Assembly (NCBI GenBank): GCA_964639275.1
Contig: CAZXCQ010000052.1
Location: 1-25,778, forward strand
DNA: 25,778 nucleotides
Direction: 5' to 3'
Source: CAZXCQ01 sp964639275
Lineage (GTDB): Bacteria; Desulfobacterota; DSM-4660; Desulfatiglandales; Desulfatiglandaceae
The notes beneath the pieces are model-generated. The model saw only the letters and a program-made list of their open reading frames with translations, did no database searches and had not been told where the DNA came from. Positions 7,836 to 16,373 of the stretch are shown piece by piece; the first letter of the stretch is position 1; each line of letters starts with the position of its first letter. The position numbers and the translations under genes were made by a program.

Positions 7836-8017
7836 CTGAAAACCTGCGTTGTTCATTCGCGAGTTGCCCAAAATTCCCTTTTTGTGTTAGAAAAGGATAT
7901 TTTACAGGTCGTTGGGTGGGCGGTACCGAAGCCTGCAAACTCAGTTCTATCAATAGTGTTCAAGAAAATGTTTTCGGCTTCTTGGGGAGTTATCATCTTG
8001 TTTTTCCGATATTTTTC

Positions 8018-8041
8018 AATCGACAATAGTAAATCGACAAT
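8018..8041. promoter_or_regulatory. Direct repeat upstream of nifU
   Basis: AATCGACAAT occurs at 8018-8027 and again at 8032-8041, a 14 bp period, just before the nifU ribosome site AGGAGG. The surrounding gap (7836-8065) is AT-rich, lacks a supported gene and should contain the operon promoter, but no convincing -35/-10 pair was seen. A regulator site or simple repeat are both possible. Confidence 0.35.
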
Positions 8042-8065
8042 CGCAAATGCTATAGGAGGAGTCCC

Positions 8066-8890
8066 ATGTGGGAATACACCGATAAGGTCAAGGAGCATTT
8101 TTTGAATCCCAGGAATGTGGGTGAGGTGGAGGACGCCAGTGGCATTGCAGAGGTGGGGTCGATGGCGTGTGGCGATGCCCTCAAGCTGACCTTTAAGGTC
8201 GATGAGGAGGGTAAGATCACGGATGCCAAATTCAAGACCTTTGGCTGTGCAAGTGCCATCGCCTCGGCCTCGGCGCTTACAGAAATGATGAAGGGGAAGA
8301 CCGTCGAGGAGGTGGAGCAGATCACCAACCAGGATATCGCCGATGCCCTGGGGGGGCTACCCAAGGAGAAGATGCACTGCTCCGTCCTTGGCCGACAGGC
8401 CCTGGAGCAGGCCATTGCCCATTACAGGGGTGAACCCAAAAGGGAGGAAGAAGGGGAGATCGTCTGTGAGTGCTTTGGGGTCACCGACAGGGAGATCGAG
8501 CGCGCGGTCAAAGAGAATAACCTCATGACGGTCGAAGAGGTTACCAATTACACCAAGGCAGGCGGTGGGTGTGAGAGCTGTCACGATGCGATTCGGGAGA
8601 TCATCTCCAGGGTGAGGGCCGAAGAGAGGCCCGCGGCCCGGCCCACGCTCTCAAACATCCAGAAGATAAAGATGATCGAGGAGACCATCGAAAAGGAGGT
8701 CAGGCCCTCCTTGAGACAGGACGGCGGGGACATCGAGCTGGTGGACGTGATCGGTAACCGGGTCCTGGTGGTGATGCGAGGCAGCTGTGCCGTCTGCAAG
8801 GCCTCGCAGCAGACCCTCAAGAACTTTGTAGAGACAAAGCTCAGAGAGATGGTATGGCCCGAACTGGTGGTTGAGGAGGTGTCACAATGA
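8066..8890 (+). CDS. nifU: Modular Fe-S cluster scaffold NifU
   Basis: This 274-residue scaffold has the full three-part NifU layout. The N-terminal IscU-like domain carries Cys35 with Asp37, Cys61 and Cys105, the transient cluster ligands. A central [2Fe-2S] domain has Cys134/Cys136 and Cys169/Cys172. The C-terminal Nfu domain has Cys241-x2-Cys244. It assembles clusters from sulfur delivered by NifS. The start follows a strong AGGAGG, and the stop overlaps the nifS ATG by ATGA, so the two are translationally coupled. No nitrogenase genes are in the window, so this NIF-type pair may serve general Fe-S assembly, as known in some anaerobes. Confidence 0.93.
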   Translation: MWEYTDKVKEHFLNPRNVGEVEDASGIAEVGSMACGDALKLTFKVDEEGKITDAKFKTFGCASAIASASALTEMMKGKTVEEVEQITNQDIADALGGLPKEKMHCSVLGRQALEQAIAHYRGEPKREEEGEIVCECFGVTDREIERAVKENNLMTVEEVTNYTKAGGGCESCHDAIREIISRVRAEERPAARPTLSNIQKIKMIEETIEKEVRPSLRQDGGDIELVDVIGNRVLVVMRGSCAVCKASQQTLKNFVETKLREMVWPELVVEEVSQ

Positions 8891-10068
8891 AGACAATCTA
8901 TCTGGATAACAATGCCACGACCCAGGTCGCAGCCGAGGTCCTGGAGGAAATGCTCCCCTATTTTCATGACCTTTACGGAAACCCCTCCAGCGCCCATTCC
9001 TTTGGGGGAGAGGTGGGTCGGAGAATCGGCGAGGCCCGAGAGAGGGTCGGCCGGCTCCTTGGGGCCTTGCCCGAAGAGATCGTGTTTACCAGTTGTGGTT
9101 CGGAGAGCGACAATGCGGCGATCAGATCGGCCCTGGAGACCCAACCCGAAAAACGCCACATCGTCACCAGCCGGGTCGAGCATCCGGCCATCAAATCGCT
9201 TTGCGCGCATCTCTCGAACGAGGGATACCGGGTGACCGAGATCCCGGTGGACGGAGAAGGACGACTGGATATGGGGCGCTACGAGGAGAGCCTTACGCCC
9301 GATACGGCCATATCCACGATCATGTGGGGAAATAATGAGACGGGTGTGATCTTTCCTGTGGAGAAGGCGGCAGAGCTTGCCCATGAAAGGGGGATCGTTT
9401 TTCATTCGGATGCGGTCCAGGTGGCGGGGAAGATCCCCATCAATATGAGGGATAGCGTCATTGATATGCTCTCACTCTCGGGACACAAGCTCCATGCGCC
9501 AAAGGGCGTCGGGATCCTCTATCTGAGAAAGGGGGTCAAGTTTGCCCCCTTTATCATCGGGGGGCACCAGGAGATGGGGCGACGCGGGGGGACCGAGAAC
9601 ACGGCGAGCATCATCGGTCTGGGAAAGGCGTGTGAGCTGGCCATACAACATCTGGAAGCGGAAAACACCCGGGTCAGGAGGCTTCGTGACAAGCTCGAGA
9701 CCGAAATCCTGGCCCGGGTCCCCAACACCCGGGTCAATGGCGGTCAATCCGAACGCCTTCCCAATACCGCAAGCATCAGCTTTGAGTTTGTGGAGGGGGA
9801 GGCCATCCTGCTCCATATGGATGAATTCGGAATCTGTGCATCTTCAGGTTCGGCCTGTACCTCGGGATCGCTTCAACCCTCGCACGTGCTTCGTGCCATG
9901 GGGGTCCCGTTTACCATGGCGCATGGATCGATACGGTTTAGCCTGAGTGTCTATAACACCGAAGAAGAGATCGATTTTGTGACTCAAAAGGTCCCGGCAA
10001 TCATCGAGAAACTGCGGACCCTGTCTCCTTACTGGGGGACGGGTGAAAAGAGCTATGCGGGTCGGTAA
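8887..10068 (+). CDS. nifS: Cysteine desulfurase NifS
   Basis: This 393-residue PLP enzyme removes sulfur from cysteine as a persulfide and passes it to NifU. PLP binds Lys201 in SLSGHKLHAPKG. The catalytic Cys324 sits in the short loop SSGSACTSGS, typical of group I (NifS/IscS) desulfurases, and both positions lie within one residue of those in Azotobacter NifS. The N-terminal YLDNNATT motif is intact. It overlaps nifU by four bases and is followed 30 bp later by the serine acetyltransferase. That order groups substrate supply with desulfuration, as in Azotobacter nifU-nifS-cysE clusters. Confidence 0.95.
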   Translation: MKTIYLDNNATTQVAAEVLEEMLPYFHDLYGNPSSAHSFGGEVGRRIGEARERVGRLLGALPEEIVFTSCGSESDNAAIRSALETQPEKRHIVTSRVEHPAIKSLCAHLSNEGYRVTEIPVDGEGRLDMGRYEESLTPDTAISTIMWGNNETGVIFPVEKAAELAHERGIVFHSDAVQVAGKIPINMRDSVIDMLSLSGHKLHAPKGVGILYLRKGVKFAPFIIGGHQEMGRRGGTENTASIIGLGKACELAIQHLEAENTRVRRLRDKLETEILARVPNTRVNGGQSERLPNTASISFEFVEGEAILLHMDEFGICASSGSACTSGSLQPSHVLRAMGVPFTMAHGSIRFSLSVYNTEEEIDFVTQKVPAIIEKLRTLSPYWGTGEKSYAGR

Positions 10069-10098
10069 GGCCTTATAGAAACAGGAGTCCAGTCCGTC

Positions 10099-11055
10099 AT
10101 GGAGGCGAAGACAAGATCGGATCAATGTATAAGCGAGGTGGAGACCACCAACCGATTTCGGAAGGAGATCCCGGAAATCGTGGATCAGCTGGTGCTCTCC
10201 TGCAGCCGCGAAGACTGCTTTGATCATGTGGGTCCTGAACCCATCTCCTCACGGGAGACGATCATCGACATCATTCAGCGGGCATTTCGGATCCTTTATC
10301 CGGGGTACTTTATGCGGAACCGGGTGGATGAGGTAAATCTCGGGTACTATTTTGGACAGGAGGTGACCGCATTTTTTGAGATCCTCTCGGAGCAGATTAC
10401 CCTCGCCATCAGGCATGAGTGTCTTCGCTATGATCGACCCTGTACCCAGTGTCGGGAGCGGGGAGAGGAGACAGCAATCCACTTTGGCCGCGCAATGCCT
10501 GAAATGCGGGCCATGCTGGCCAAGGATATAAGGGCCGCCTATGAGGGTGATCCCTCGGCCATGAGCTATGATGAGATCATATTCAGCTATCCGGGGGTCT
10601 TTGCCATCACCGTCTACCGGATAGCCCACCAGCTCCACGGGCAAGCGGTCCCCTTGATCCCCCGCATTATGACAGAATACTCTCACAGCCTGACCGGGAT
10701 CGATATCCATCCGGGCGCCAGGATCGGGGAGAGCTTTTTTATCGATCATGGCACCGGGGTCGTGGTGGGTGAGACCACAGAGATCGGTGATCGGGTGCGG
10801 CTATACCAGGGGGTGACCCTTGGGGCGCTGTCGATCAAGAAGGACGAGGCGGAGAGGCTCAGAAACAAAAAACGTCACCCCACGATCGAGGATGACGTGA
10901 TCATCTATGCCGGCACCACCATACTGGGTGGAGACACGGTGATCGGTGCCCGTTCTGTCATCGGTGGGAATGTGTGGATCACCGAATCGGTCCCGCCGGA
11001 TACGACTGTCTTTCCCAAAAAACCGGAGCTTATCTTTAAGAAAGGTTCAAAGTAG
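10099..11055 (+). CDS. cysE: Serine O-acetyltransferase (CysE/EpsC-like)
   Basis: This 318-residue enzyme makes O-acetylserine, the substrate of cysteine synthase. The left-handed beta-helix of hexapeptide repeats occupies about 195-300 and carries the catalytic DHGTGVVVGET motif. The upstream DPSA element is the conserved Asp region. It has an N-terminal extension with a CTQC motif, giving a longer form than E. coli CysE (273). The C-terminus ends in Lys-Gly-Ser-Lys rather than the Ile that docks E. coli CysE into CysK, so a classical cysteine synthase complex is not expected. AGGAG at 10083-10087 is somewhat distant from the ATG. It is the third gene of the nifU-nifS operon. Confidence 0.9.
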   Translation: MEAKTRSDQCISEVETTNRFRKEIPEIVDQLVLSCSREDCFDHVGPEPISSRETIIDIIQRAFRILYPGYFMRNRVDEVNLGYYFGQEVTAFFEILSEQITLAIRHECLRYDRPCTQCRERGEETAIHFGRAMPEMRAMLAKDIRAAYEGDPSAMSYDEIIFSYPGVFAITVYRIAHQLHGQAVPLIPRIMTEYSHSLTGIDIHPGARIGESFFIDHGTGVVVGETTEIGDRVRLYQGVTLGALSIKKDEAERLRNKKRHPTIEDDVIIYAGTTILGGDTVIGARSVIGGNVWITESVPPDTTVFPKKPELIFKKGSK

Positions 11056-11071
11056 ACCTGGTGCCCGGTTG

Positions 11072-12781
11072 CTACGATTGGCCCTTGTTTTTGTTTGCCT
11101 TGTCGATCCTGGCCCATGTATCCCTGAGGGGCACGGTCCTGTTAAATATCAGTTTTTCATCTCTGGAATCGACCGGATCAACACAAAAATACCCCTGTCT
11201 TTCGAACTGGTATCGGCTCCCCGGCGTGGCGTCCTTGAGTCCCGGCTCCACGCGACAGGAGGTCAATACCTCGAGGGAGTTCGGGTTTAGATGGGTCCTG
11301 AAGTCACCCCCCTCCTTTTCCCCTTCCGGGTTTGGTATTGAGAAGAGGTGGTCATAGAGCCGCACCTCGGCCGGCAGTGAGTGGGGGGCAGAGACCCAGT
11401 GCAGGGTGGCCTTGACCCTGCGTCCGTCCGGCGACGCCCCCCCCTTTGTCTCGGGGTCGTAGGTGCAGCGAAGCTCAATCACCCGGCCGGTCTGACTATC
11501 CTTGACTACGTCCACACAGGTGAGATAATAGGCATAGCGCAGCCGGACCTCCCGGCCGGGGGCAAGCCGGAAGAATTTTTTGGGTGGGTCTTCACGGAAA
11601 TCATCCTCTTCGATATAGAGGACCCGTGAAAATGGGACCTTGCGTGTCCCCATGGTGGGATCCTCCGGGTTGTTTATGGCCTCAAGCTCCTCTACCTGGT
11701 CCTCGGGGTAGTTGTCGATGACCACCTTTATGGGGCGCAGCACCCCCATCACCCTCTGTGCCCGTCTGTTGAGATCTTCCCGGAGGCAGTGCTCCAGCAG
11801 GGCGATACCAACCATGCTCTCCCTCTTTGCCACACCAATCCGCTCACAAAAATTTCGAATCGCCTCCGGTGTGTAGCCCCGTCTTCTCAAACCCGATATG
11901 GTGGGCATCCGGGGATCGTCCCACCCGGTCACAACCCCCTCTTCAACCAGCCGCAGGAGCTTTCGCTTGCTCATTATGGTGTGGCTGAGATTGAGACGGG
12001 CAAACTCGATCTGCTGGGGGTGACACGGGACATCCACATAATCCAGGACCCAATCGTATAATGGCCGGTGGTCTTCAAACTCCAGGGTACAGATCGAGTG
12101 CGTGATCCCCTCGATTGAATCGGAGAGGCAGTGGGTAAAGTCATAGGTGGGATAGATGCACCAGCTGTTGCCGGTCCGGTGGTGTTCGGCACGCAAAATC
12201 CGATAGAGGACCGGGTCACGCATATTCAGGTTTGGAGAGGCCATATCGATCTTTGCCCGGAGCACACGCGCGCCATCGGAAAACTCCCCGGCCCGCATCC
12301 GCTCGAACAGGTCAAGATTTTCCTCCACCGAACGGGTTCGATAGGGGCTGTCCTTCCCCGGCTCGGTCAGGGTGCCGCGGTACTCCCTTATCTGATCGGG
12401 GCTCAAGTCGCAGACATAGGCCTTGGCCTTTCTTATCAACTCAACGGCGAACCCGTATAACCGCTCAAAATAGTCTGATGCGTAAAAGAGTCGATCATTC
12501 CAGTCAAACCCGAGCCATCGAACATCCGCCATGATCGATTCCACATATTCCACATCCTCTTTGCTCGGGTTGGTATCATCAAAACGGAGGTTGCAGAGGC
12601 CGCTGTTCTCGGCGGCCAGACCAAAATTGAGACAGATGGATTTGGCATGACCCACGTGGAGGTAGCCGTTGGGTTCTGGCGGGAAGCGGGTGTGGACCCT
12701 GCCCTCGTTCTTGTTTGCCTTTCGGTCTTCTGCGATGATATTTCGGATAAAATTGGGTGAAGGGACAAAATCTGTGGCCAT
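11072..12781 (-). CDS. glnS: Glutaminyl-tRNA synthetase
   Basis: This 569-residue class I synthetase charges tRNA-Gln directly. The HIGH motif appears as HVGH (42-45) in PPEPNGYLHVGHAKS, the KMSKS loop as IMSKRKLL, and the C-terminal half matches the beta-barrel anticodon domains of bacterial GlnRS. Length is close to E. coli (554). The start at 12781 is chosen because the protein then begins with the conserved SPNFIRNII helix and has AAAGGAA upstream. A longer in-frame extension to 12940 is Ser/Pro/Lys-rich and unlike the family. It converges on cysE with a gap of only 16 bp and is divergent from the sirtuin gene. Confidence 0.95.
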   Translation of the reverse strand: MATDFVPSPNFIRNIIAEDRKANKNEGRVHTRFPPEPNGYLHVGHAKSICLNFGLAAENSGLCNLRFDDTNPSKEDVEYVESIMADVRWLGFDWNDRLFYASDYFERLYGFAVELIRKAKAYVCDLSPDQIREYRGTLTEPGKDSPYRTRSVEENLDLFERMRAGEFSDGARVLRAKIDMASPNLNMRDPVLYRILRAEHHRTGNSWCIYPTYDFTHCLSDSIEGITHSICTLEFEDHRPLYDWVLDYVDVPCHPQQIEFARLNLSHTIMSKRKLLRLVEEGVVTGWDDPRMPTISGLRRRGYTPEAIRNFCERIGVAKRESMVGIALLEHCLREDLNRRAQRVMGVLRPIKVVIDNYPEDQVEELEAINNPEDPTMGTRKVPFSRVLYIEEDDFREDPPKKFFRLAPGREVRLRYAYYLTCVDVVKDSQTGRVIELRCTYDPETKGGASPDGRRVKATLHWVSAPHSLPAEVRLYDHLFSIPNPEGEKEGGDFRTHLNPNSLEVLTSCRVEPGLKDATPGSRYQFERQGYFCVDPVDSRDEKLIFNRTVPLRDTWARIDKANKNKGQS

Positions 12782-12938
12782 ATCCGTCGGTTCCTTTCTG
12801 GTATCTTTTCTAATTTCGCTGTCGAATACCTTAGCACATTTTGATACCCATTTGTAAACTAAAAGCGAAAGGAGCGGTCGGTGTGGGTGAGGGCGGGAAA
12901 TTTTTTGACAAAGGGGTGAATATGGGTAAGAATTGATC

Positions 12939-13646
12939 ATGGATGAGGATCTGGGAAAGAGAATTCAGACGCTGGCGCAATGGCTTTATGAGTCCCGGTA
13001 TCCGGTCTTTTTTACCGGCGCCGGTGTCAGCACCGAATCGGGGCTTCCCGATTTCAGGGGCCCCGATGGGGTGTGGACCCGGCGGGACAAGGGGCTCCCG
13101 CCAAGACCGATGACCAGGTCATGGGATTCGGTCGAACCCAACCCGGGGCACATGGCCCTTGTGGAACTCCAGAACCTCGGCAAACTGAAGTTCTTGATCT
13201 CGCAAAATGTTGACAATCTCCATCTGAAGTCGGGGATCCGGCCCGAACTCCTGGCTGAACTCCATGGAAACATGACCAGGCTCCGGTGCGGCCGGTGCGG
13301 AAAGACCATTGATCGCTCAGCGGCGGGGGCCCGCTGTCAATGCGGGGGCCAACTGGTCTCGAGCGTGGTCGATTTTGGGCAACCGCTCCCTGAAAAGGAC
13401 CTCGGACTCTCCTTTGAACATTCCCGCAAGAGTGATCTCTTTGTGGTGGCAGGGTCCAGTCTGGTGGTGACCCCCGCCGCTGACATGCCGCTTGAGGCGC
13501 TCCGCTCCGGGGCAAAGCTGGTCATCATCAACAAGGGGGAGACCCCTTTTGATGCCAGCGTGAGCCTCAGGTTTGATGAGGGGATCGGTGAGGTCCTCCC
13601 CAGGGCGGTCAAACGAATGAAAAGGCTGATGGGACTTTTTGAATAA
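12939..13646 (+). CDS. Sir2-family NAD-dependent protein deacylase
   Basis: This 235-residue sirtuin removes acyl groups from lysine using NAD+. The NAD-binding GAGVSTESGLPDFRG motif is at 27-41, SQNVDNLH at 88-95, and the catalytic His109 lies in AELHG. The zinc site is Cys117-x2-Cys120 and Cys133-x-Cys135, the second pair being CxC rather than CxxC. AGSSLVVTPA completes the NAD site. Tyr/Arg residues typical of CobB desuccinylases are not evident at the usual place. The ATG at 12939 is preferred over the in-frame TTG at 12933. It is 10 bp ahead of the nitrilase and probably co-transcribed. Confidence 0.9.
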   Translation: MDEDLGKRIQTLAQWLYESRYPVFFTGAGVSTESGLPDFRGPDGVWTRRDKGLPPRPMTRSWDSVEPNPGHMALVELQNLGKLKFLISQNVDNLHLKSGIRPELLAELHGNMTRLRCGRCGKTIDRSAAGARCQCGGQLVSSVVDFGQPLPEKDLGLSFEHSRKSDLFVVAGSSLVVTPAADMPLEALRSGAKLVIINKGETPFDASVSLRFDEGIGEVLPRAVKRMKRLMGLFE

Positions 13647-13656
13647 GAGGTGCGCT

Positions 13657-14625
13657 ATGAAACCAATTCGCGTGGCCGTGGTCCAGGCGACCCCCGTTGT
13701 CTTTGACCGCGAAAAGACCGTTGAGAAGGTCCGGGCGCTTGCTGCGGATGCTGCCAGCCGTAAGGCCCAGCTTGTGCTCTTCCCTGAGGGCTTTGTTTCG
13801 GCATACCCCAAGGGTCTGGATTTTGGCGCCCGTGTAGGGATGCGGCTTCCCGGGGGACGGGAGGATTTCCGCCGGTACTGGGAGAGCTCGGTCGATGTGC
13901 CCGGGCCCACTGTTGAGGCACTGGGAAGCATTGCCGGCGAAAACAATATCTATCTCGTTATCGGGGTCATCGAGAGAGACCGGGGGACGCTTTATTGTAC
14001 GGTGCTGTTTCTGGACCCTGACGGCAGGCTTATGGGAAAGCATCGCAAACTCATGCCCACTGTAATGGAGCGCATCGTCTGGGGGTTTGGAGACGGCTCG
14101 ACCCTGCCGGTCTTTGACACGGCCCTGGGGAGGGTGGGGGCGGTTATCTGCTGGGAAAACTATATGCCTTTGTTGCGGACCTATATGTATTCCAAGGGGA
14201 TACAGATCTACTGTGCACCCACGGCAGATGACCGGGATACCTGGCTCCCGACCATGCAGCACATCGCGTTGGAAGGGCGCTGCTTTGTCCTCTCCTGCTG
14301 TCAGTATCTCAGGCGGGGAGACTGTCCGGAGGACTATGCGGCCATCCATGGGGATGACCCCAAGACAGTGCTGATGCGCGGGGGGAGCTGCATTGTCGCA
14401 CCCCTGGGCGAAGTCCTTGCCGGGCCCAGCTTTGATGGTGAGGGGATTCTCACCGCAGAACTGGATATGAACGAAATTCCCAGGGGAAAGTACGATTTTG
14501 ATGTGACCGGCCACTACGCCCGTCCCGACATTTTCAGGCTATATGTCAACGAACGCGCAATGCCTGCGGTGGTTGGGTCCTCAGGGGACGCGGCCGATCC
14601 CTTTGCCGAGGAGATGGTAAAGTAG
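13657..14625 (+). CDS. Nitrilase (carbon-nitrogen hydrolase)
   Basis: This 322-residue enzyme belongs to the nitrilase branch of the superfamily, which hydrolyses nitriles to carboxylic acid and ammonia. The Glu44-Lys131-Cys165 triad is visible in FPEGFVSAYP, HRKLMPT and VICWENYMPL. The CWEN signature separates true nitrilases from amidases and N-carbamoyl hydrolases. Length fits the family. AAGAGG at 13645-13650 supports the ATG at 13657, and an upstream TTG at 13639 would overlap the sirtuin. The substrate is not known, but a nitrilase could act on aromatic or indole nitriles in line with the Ior/TrpB2 genes nearby; that is speculation. Confidence 0.9.
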   Translation: MKPIRVAVVQATPVVFDREKTVEKVRALAADAASRKAQLVLFPEGFVSAYPKGLDFGARVGMRLPGGREDFRRYWESSVDVPGPTVEALGSIAGENNIYLVIGVIERDRGTLYCTVLFLDPDGRLMGKHRKLMPTVMERIVWGFGDGSTLPVFDTALGRVGAVICWENYMPLLRTYMYSKGIQIYCAPTADDRDTWLPTMQHIALEGRCFVLSCCQYLRRGDCPEDYAAIHGDDPKTVLMRGGSCIVAPLGEVLAGPSFDGEGILTAELDMNEIPRGKYDFDVTGHYARPDIFRLYVNERAMPAVVGSSGDAADPFAEEMVK

Positions 14626-14646
14626 GGCAGGGGCCTAATGTCTCGT

Positions 14647-14883
14647 CTATAACTCCAGGATCTTTTTTTCCAGTTCGGCTATTCTTTTCTCAATGGCCTC
14701 GATCCGCCTTCGCCGATCTGTCTTTTTCCGGGTTGTCTCTTTTGGCCCTCTCGCTTTGATTATCCGGCCTACACTGGTGGAACTTATCCCCAATTGATCT
14801 GCGATCTCTCTGAGAGAAAGCCCGGTTTCACGGGCCTCTATGACCTCTTGCTTGATCCTTTCATCAATCTTTTTTCTGGTCAT
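14647..14883 (-). CDS. Small HTH DNA-binding protein with coiled-coil tail
   Basis: This 78-residue basic protein has a helix-turn-helix at about 22-45 (LSLREIADQLGISSTSVGRI), of the resolvase/transposase N-terminal type. A Lys/Arg-rich linker and a heptad tail ending EKRIAELEKKILEL follow, probably a dimerisation coil. The start at 14883 follows AGGGAG; a longer frame to 14961 would lack a ribosome site. It has its own promoter (14945-14973). No catalytic domain follows, so it is either a compact regulator or the remnant of a transposase. It converges on the nitrilase, 21 bp away, and diverges from the radical SAM gene. Confidence 0.65.
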   Translation of the reverse strand: MTRKKIDERIKQEVIEARETGLSLREIADQLGISSTSVGRIIKARGPKETTRKKTDRRRRIEAIEKRIAELEKKILEL

Positions 14884-14944
14884 CTTGGACTCCCTTTTGG
14901 CAAATGGTGTGGAGGTTTCGGGGTGAGCGGTCAGAGACGGGGTA

Positions 14945-14973
14945 ATTCTATGTATAAACAACTATTTAGTCAA
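14945..14973 (-). promoter_or_regulatory. Sigma70-type promoter for the HTH gene
   Basis: On the minus strand TTGACT (14968-14973) and TAGAAT (14945-14950) are separated by exactly 17 bp. Transcription would begin near 14938 and give a leader of about 55 nt before the ATG at 14883. The good match and spacing indicate that the small HTH protein is expressed from its own promoter. Confidence 0.7.
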
Positions 14974-14992
14974 GCGGCGCAATTTGCACCGC
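14974..14992. promoter_or_regulatory. Palindrome adjoining the HTH promoter
   Basis: GCGGCGCAA at 14974-14982 and TTGCACCGC at 14984-14992 form an 8-of-9 inverted repeat around one base. It touches the -35 box of the HTH promoter and lies about 30 bp upstream of the divergent radical SAM gene. It is a plausible binding site for the HTH protein itself or another dimeric regulator. Confidence 0.5.
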
Positions 14993-15020
14993 TTTCACAG
15001 ATCCGGAGACAGTGAGAGAG

Positions 15021-16127
15021 ATGGGGACTTGCACCTATTGCGGCAGGGAGGGCAGGACCATTTCGAGGGCGATCGGGTTTTGCGGCGATTGCATAAAGAC
15101 CCATTTTGACAGGGTCTGGCCCGAGATCAACCGCGTCCACCAGCAGAGCCGACGGACCTATGGCCTGACAGAGGTCCCGCCTCGTTCACCCGGCGGGATA
15201 TCTTGTTCCCTCTGTGTGCAGGAATGCACCATAGGCGAGGGAGGGAGGGGGTACTGCGGTCTCAGGCGGGTGGAAGAGGGCCGGATTCGCGGGGGAAGGC
15301 CGCATGAGGGAAATCTATCATACTATCACGACCCGCTCCCCACCAACTGTGTGGGTAGCTTTGTGTGTCCCGCCGGCACGGGGAGCGGGTATCCTCAATA
15401 TGCCGTCTCAAAAGGACCGGAATACGGGCATAACAACCTGGCGGTCTTTTATCGGGCCTGCCCTTTTAACTGTCTTTACTGTCAAAACTATCATTTTAGG
15501 GCGGAGACCTTTTCCCCGGCCAGGGTGCCAGCCAAAGAGCTGGCAGAGGCGGTCGGGGGGAGAACCACGTGCATCTGTTATTTTGGGGGTGACCCGACCC
15601 CGCAGATACTCCATGCCCTCAAGACATCAAGGCTGGCAAAGAAAAACAAGAGGAACCCTGTTCTAAGGATATGCTGGGAGACTAATGGGGCGGTTCGTGA
15701 GCCTTTTTTGTCCCGGATGGCTGAACTGTCTCTGGGGTCGGGCGGGTGCATCAAGTTTGATCTAAAGGCCTGGGACAAAAGGATCCATTACGCCCTTTGC
15801 GGGGTAACAAACCGGCAGACCCTGGAGAATTTCAAGACCCTGGCCCGATGGATAGACCGGAGACCCGAGCCCCCGTTTCTCATTGCGAGCACCCTGCTGG
15901 TCCCGGGGTACATTGATGCGGCAGAGGTGGGAGAGATCGCAGGGTTTATTGCCGCCCTGGACCCGGCGATCCCTTACAGCCTTCTCGGGTTCTACCCCCA
16001 TTTCTATCTCTTTGACCTTCCCGCCACCTCCCGGGCCCATGCCCAACGCTGCAAGGAGGCGGCTGAGAGGGCTGGTGTGGAACAGGTTCACATCGGCAAT
16101 ATGCATCTCCTGGGAGGGGAGTATTGA
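15021..16127 (+). CDS. Radical SAM protein, AmrS/PflA-activase-like
   Basis: This 368-residue radical SAM enzyme has the cluster motif CPFNCLYC (Cys147, Cys151, Cys154) followed by QN, as in the AmrS/pyruvate formate-lyase activase group. Before it are a zinc-ribbon-like pair Cys4-x2-Cys7 and Cys21-x2-Cys24 and a Cys62-x2-Cys65-x3-Cys69-x9-Cys79 set like the N-terminus of AmmeMemoRadiSam proteins. The Amme and Memo partners are not present nearby. Its substrate is unknown. The start is uncertain between GTG 15012 and ATG 15021; the ATG puts the first CxxC right at the N-terminus. Transcribed divergently from the HTH gene. Confidence 0.8.
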   Translation: MGTCTYCGREGRTISRAIGFCGDCIKTHFDRVWPEINRVHQQSRRTYGLTEVPPRSPGGISCSLCVQECTIGEGGRGYCGLRRVEEGRIRGGRPHEGNLSYYHDPLPTNCVGSFVCPAGTGSGYPQYAVSKGPEYGHNNLAVFYRACPFNCLYCQNYHFRAETFSPARVPAKELAEAVGGRTTCICYFGGDPTPQILHALKTSRLAKKNKRNPVLRICWETNGAVREPFLSRMAELSLGSGGCIKFDLKAWDKRIHYALCGVTNRQTLENFKTLARWIDRRPEPPFLIASTLLVPGYIDAAEVGEIAGFIAALDPAIPYSLLGFYPHFYLFDLPATSRAHAQRCKEAAERAGVEQVHIGNMHLLGGEY

Positions 16128-16218
16128 GGGCTGGGATTGAGACCATTTCCCTCGGGCACCTAACCCTGTTTCCTCCCTTCCGGATCAGGTCGAATCAGAT
16201 GTGGCCAATAAAGACGAG

Positions 16219-16265
16219 CCATATCTTTTTGAGTCGGCAAGATAGGATATGGACACTCGGGTGTC
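16219..16265. other. Two consecutive small inverted repeats upstream of the ATPase
   Basis: CCATATC (16219-16225) pairs with GATATGG (16246-16252), and GACAC (16252-16256) with GTGTC (16261-16265) around TCGG. No U-tract follows. A 20-codon frame from ATG 16267 to TAG 16327 follows directly but lacks a good ribosome site. The 246 bp spacer holds no supported gene; it could carry the ATPase promoter or a short structured RNA. Confidence 0.35.
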
Positions 16266-16373
16266 AATGGCAAAGAAATCGAAACAAAGTGGTAAATCAA
16301 GGCTTGACTATCCCTCTTGGGCGGAATAGGAAGATGGGTCATTAACTGACTCTAAACACTAGGAGATATAACG

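Noticed and set aside
7853..8098. Minus-strand 81-codon frame upstream of nifU
   Set aside because: It overlaps the nifU start and direct repeats, has no ribosome site and resembles no family I know.
12782..12940. N-terminal extension of glutaminyl-tRNA synthetase
   Set aside because: The extra 53 residues are unlike the family, and a good ribosome site precedes the ATG at 12781.
16267..16329. 20-codon frame MAKKSKQSGK... before the ATPase
   Set aside because: No convincing ribosome site and too short to judge; kept only as a note in the spacer entry.
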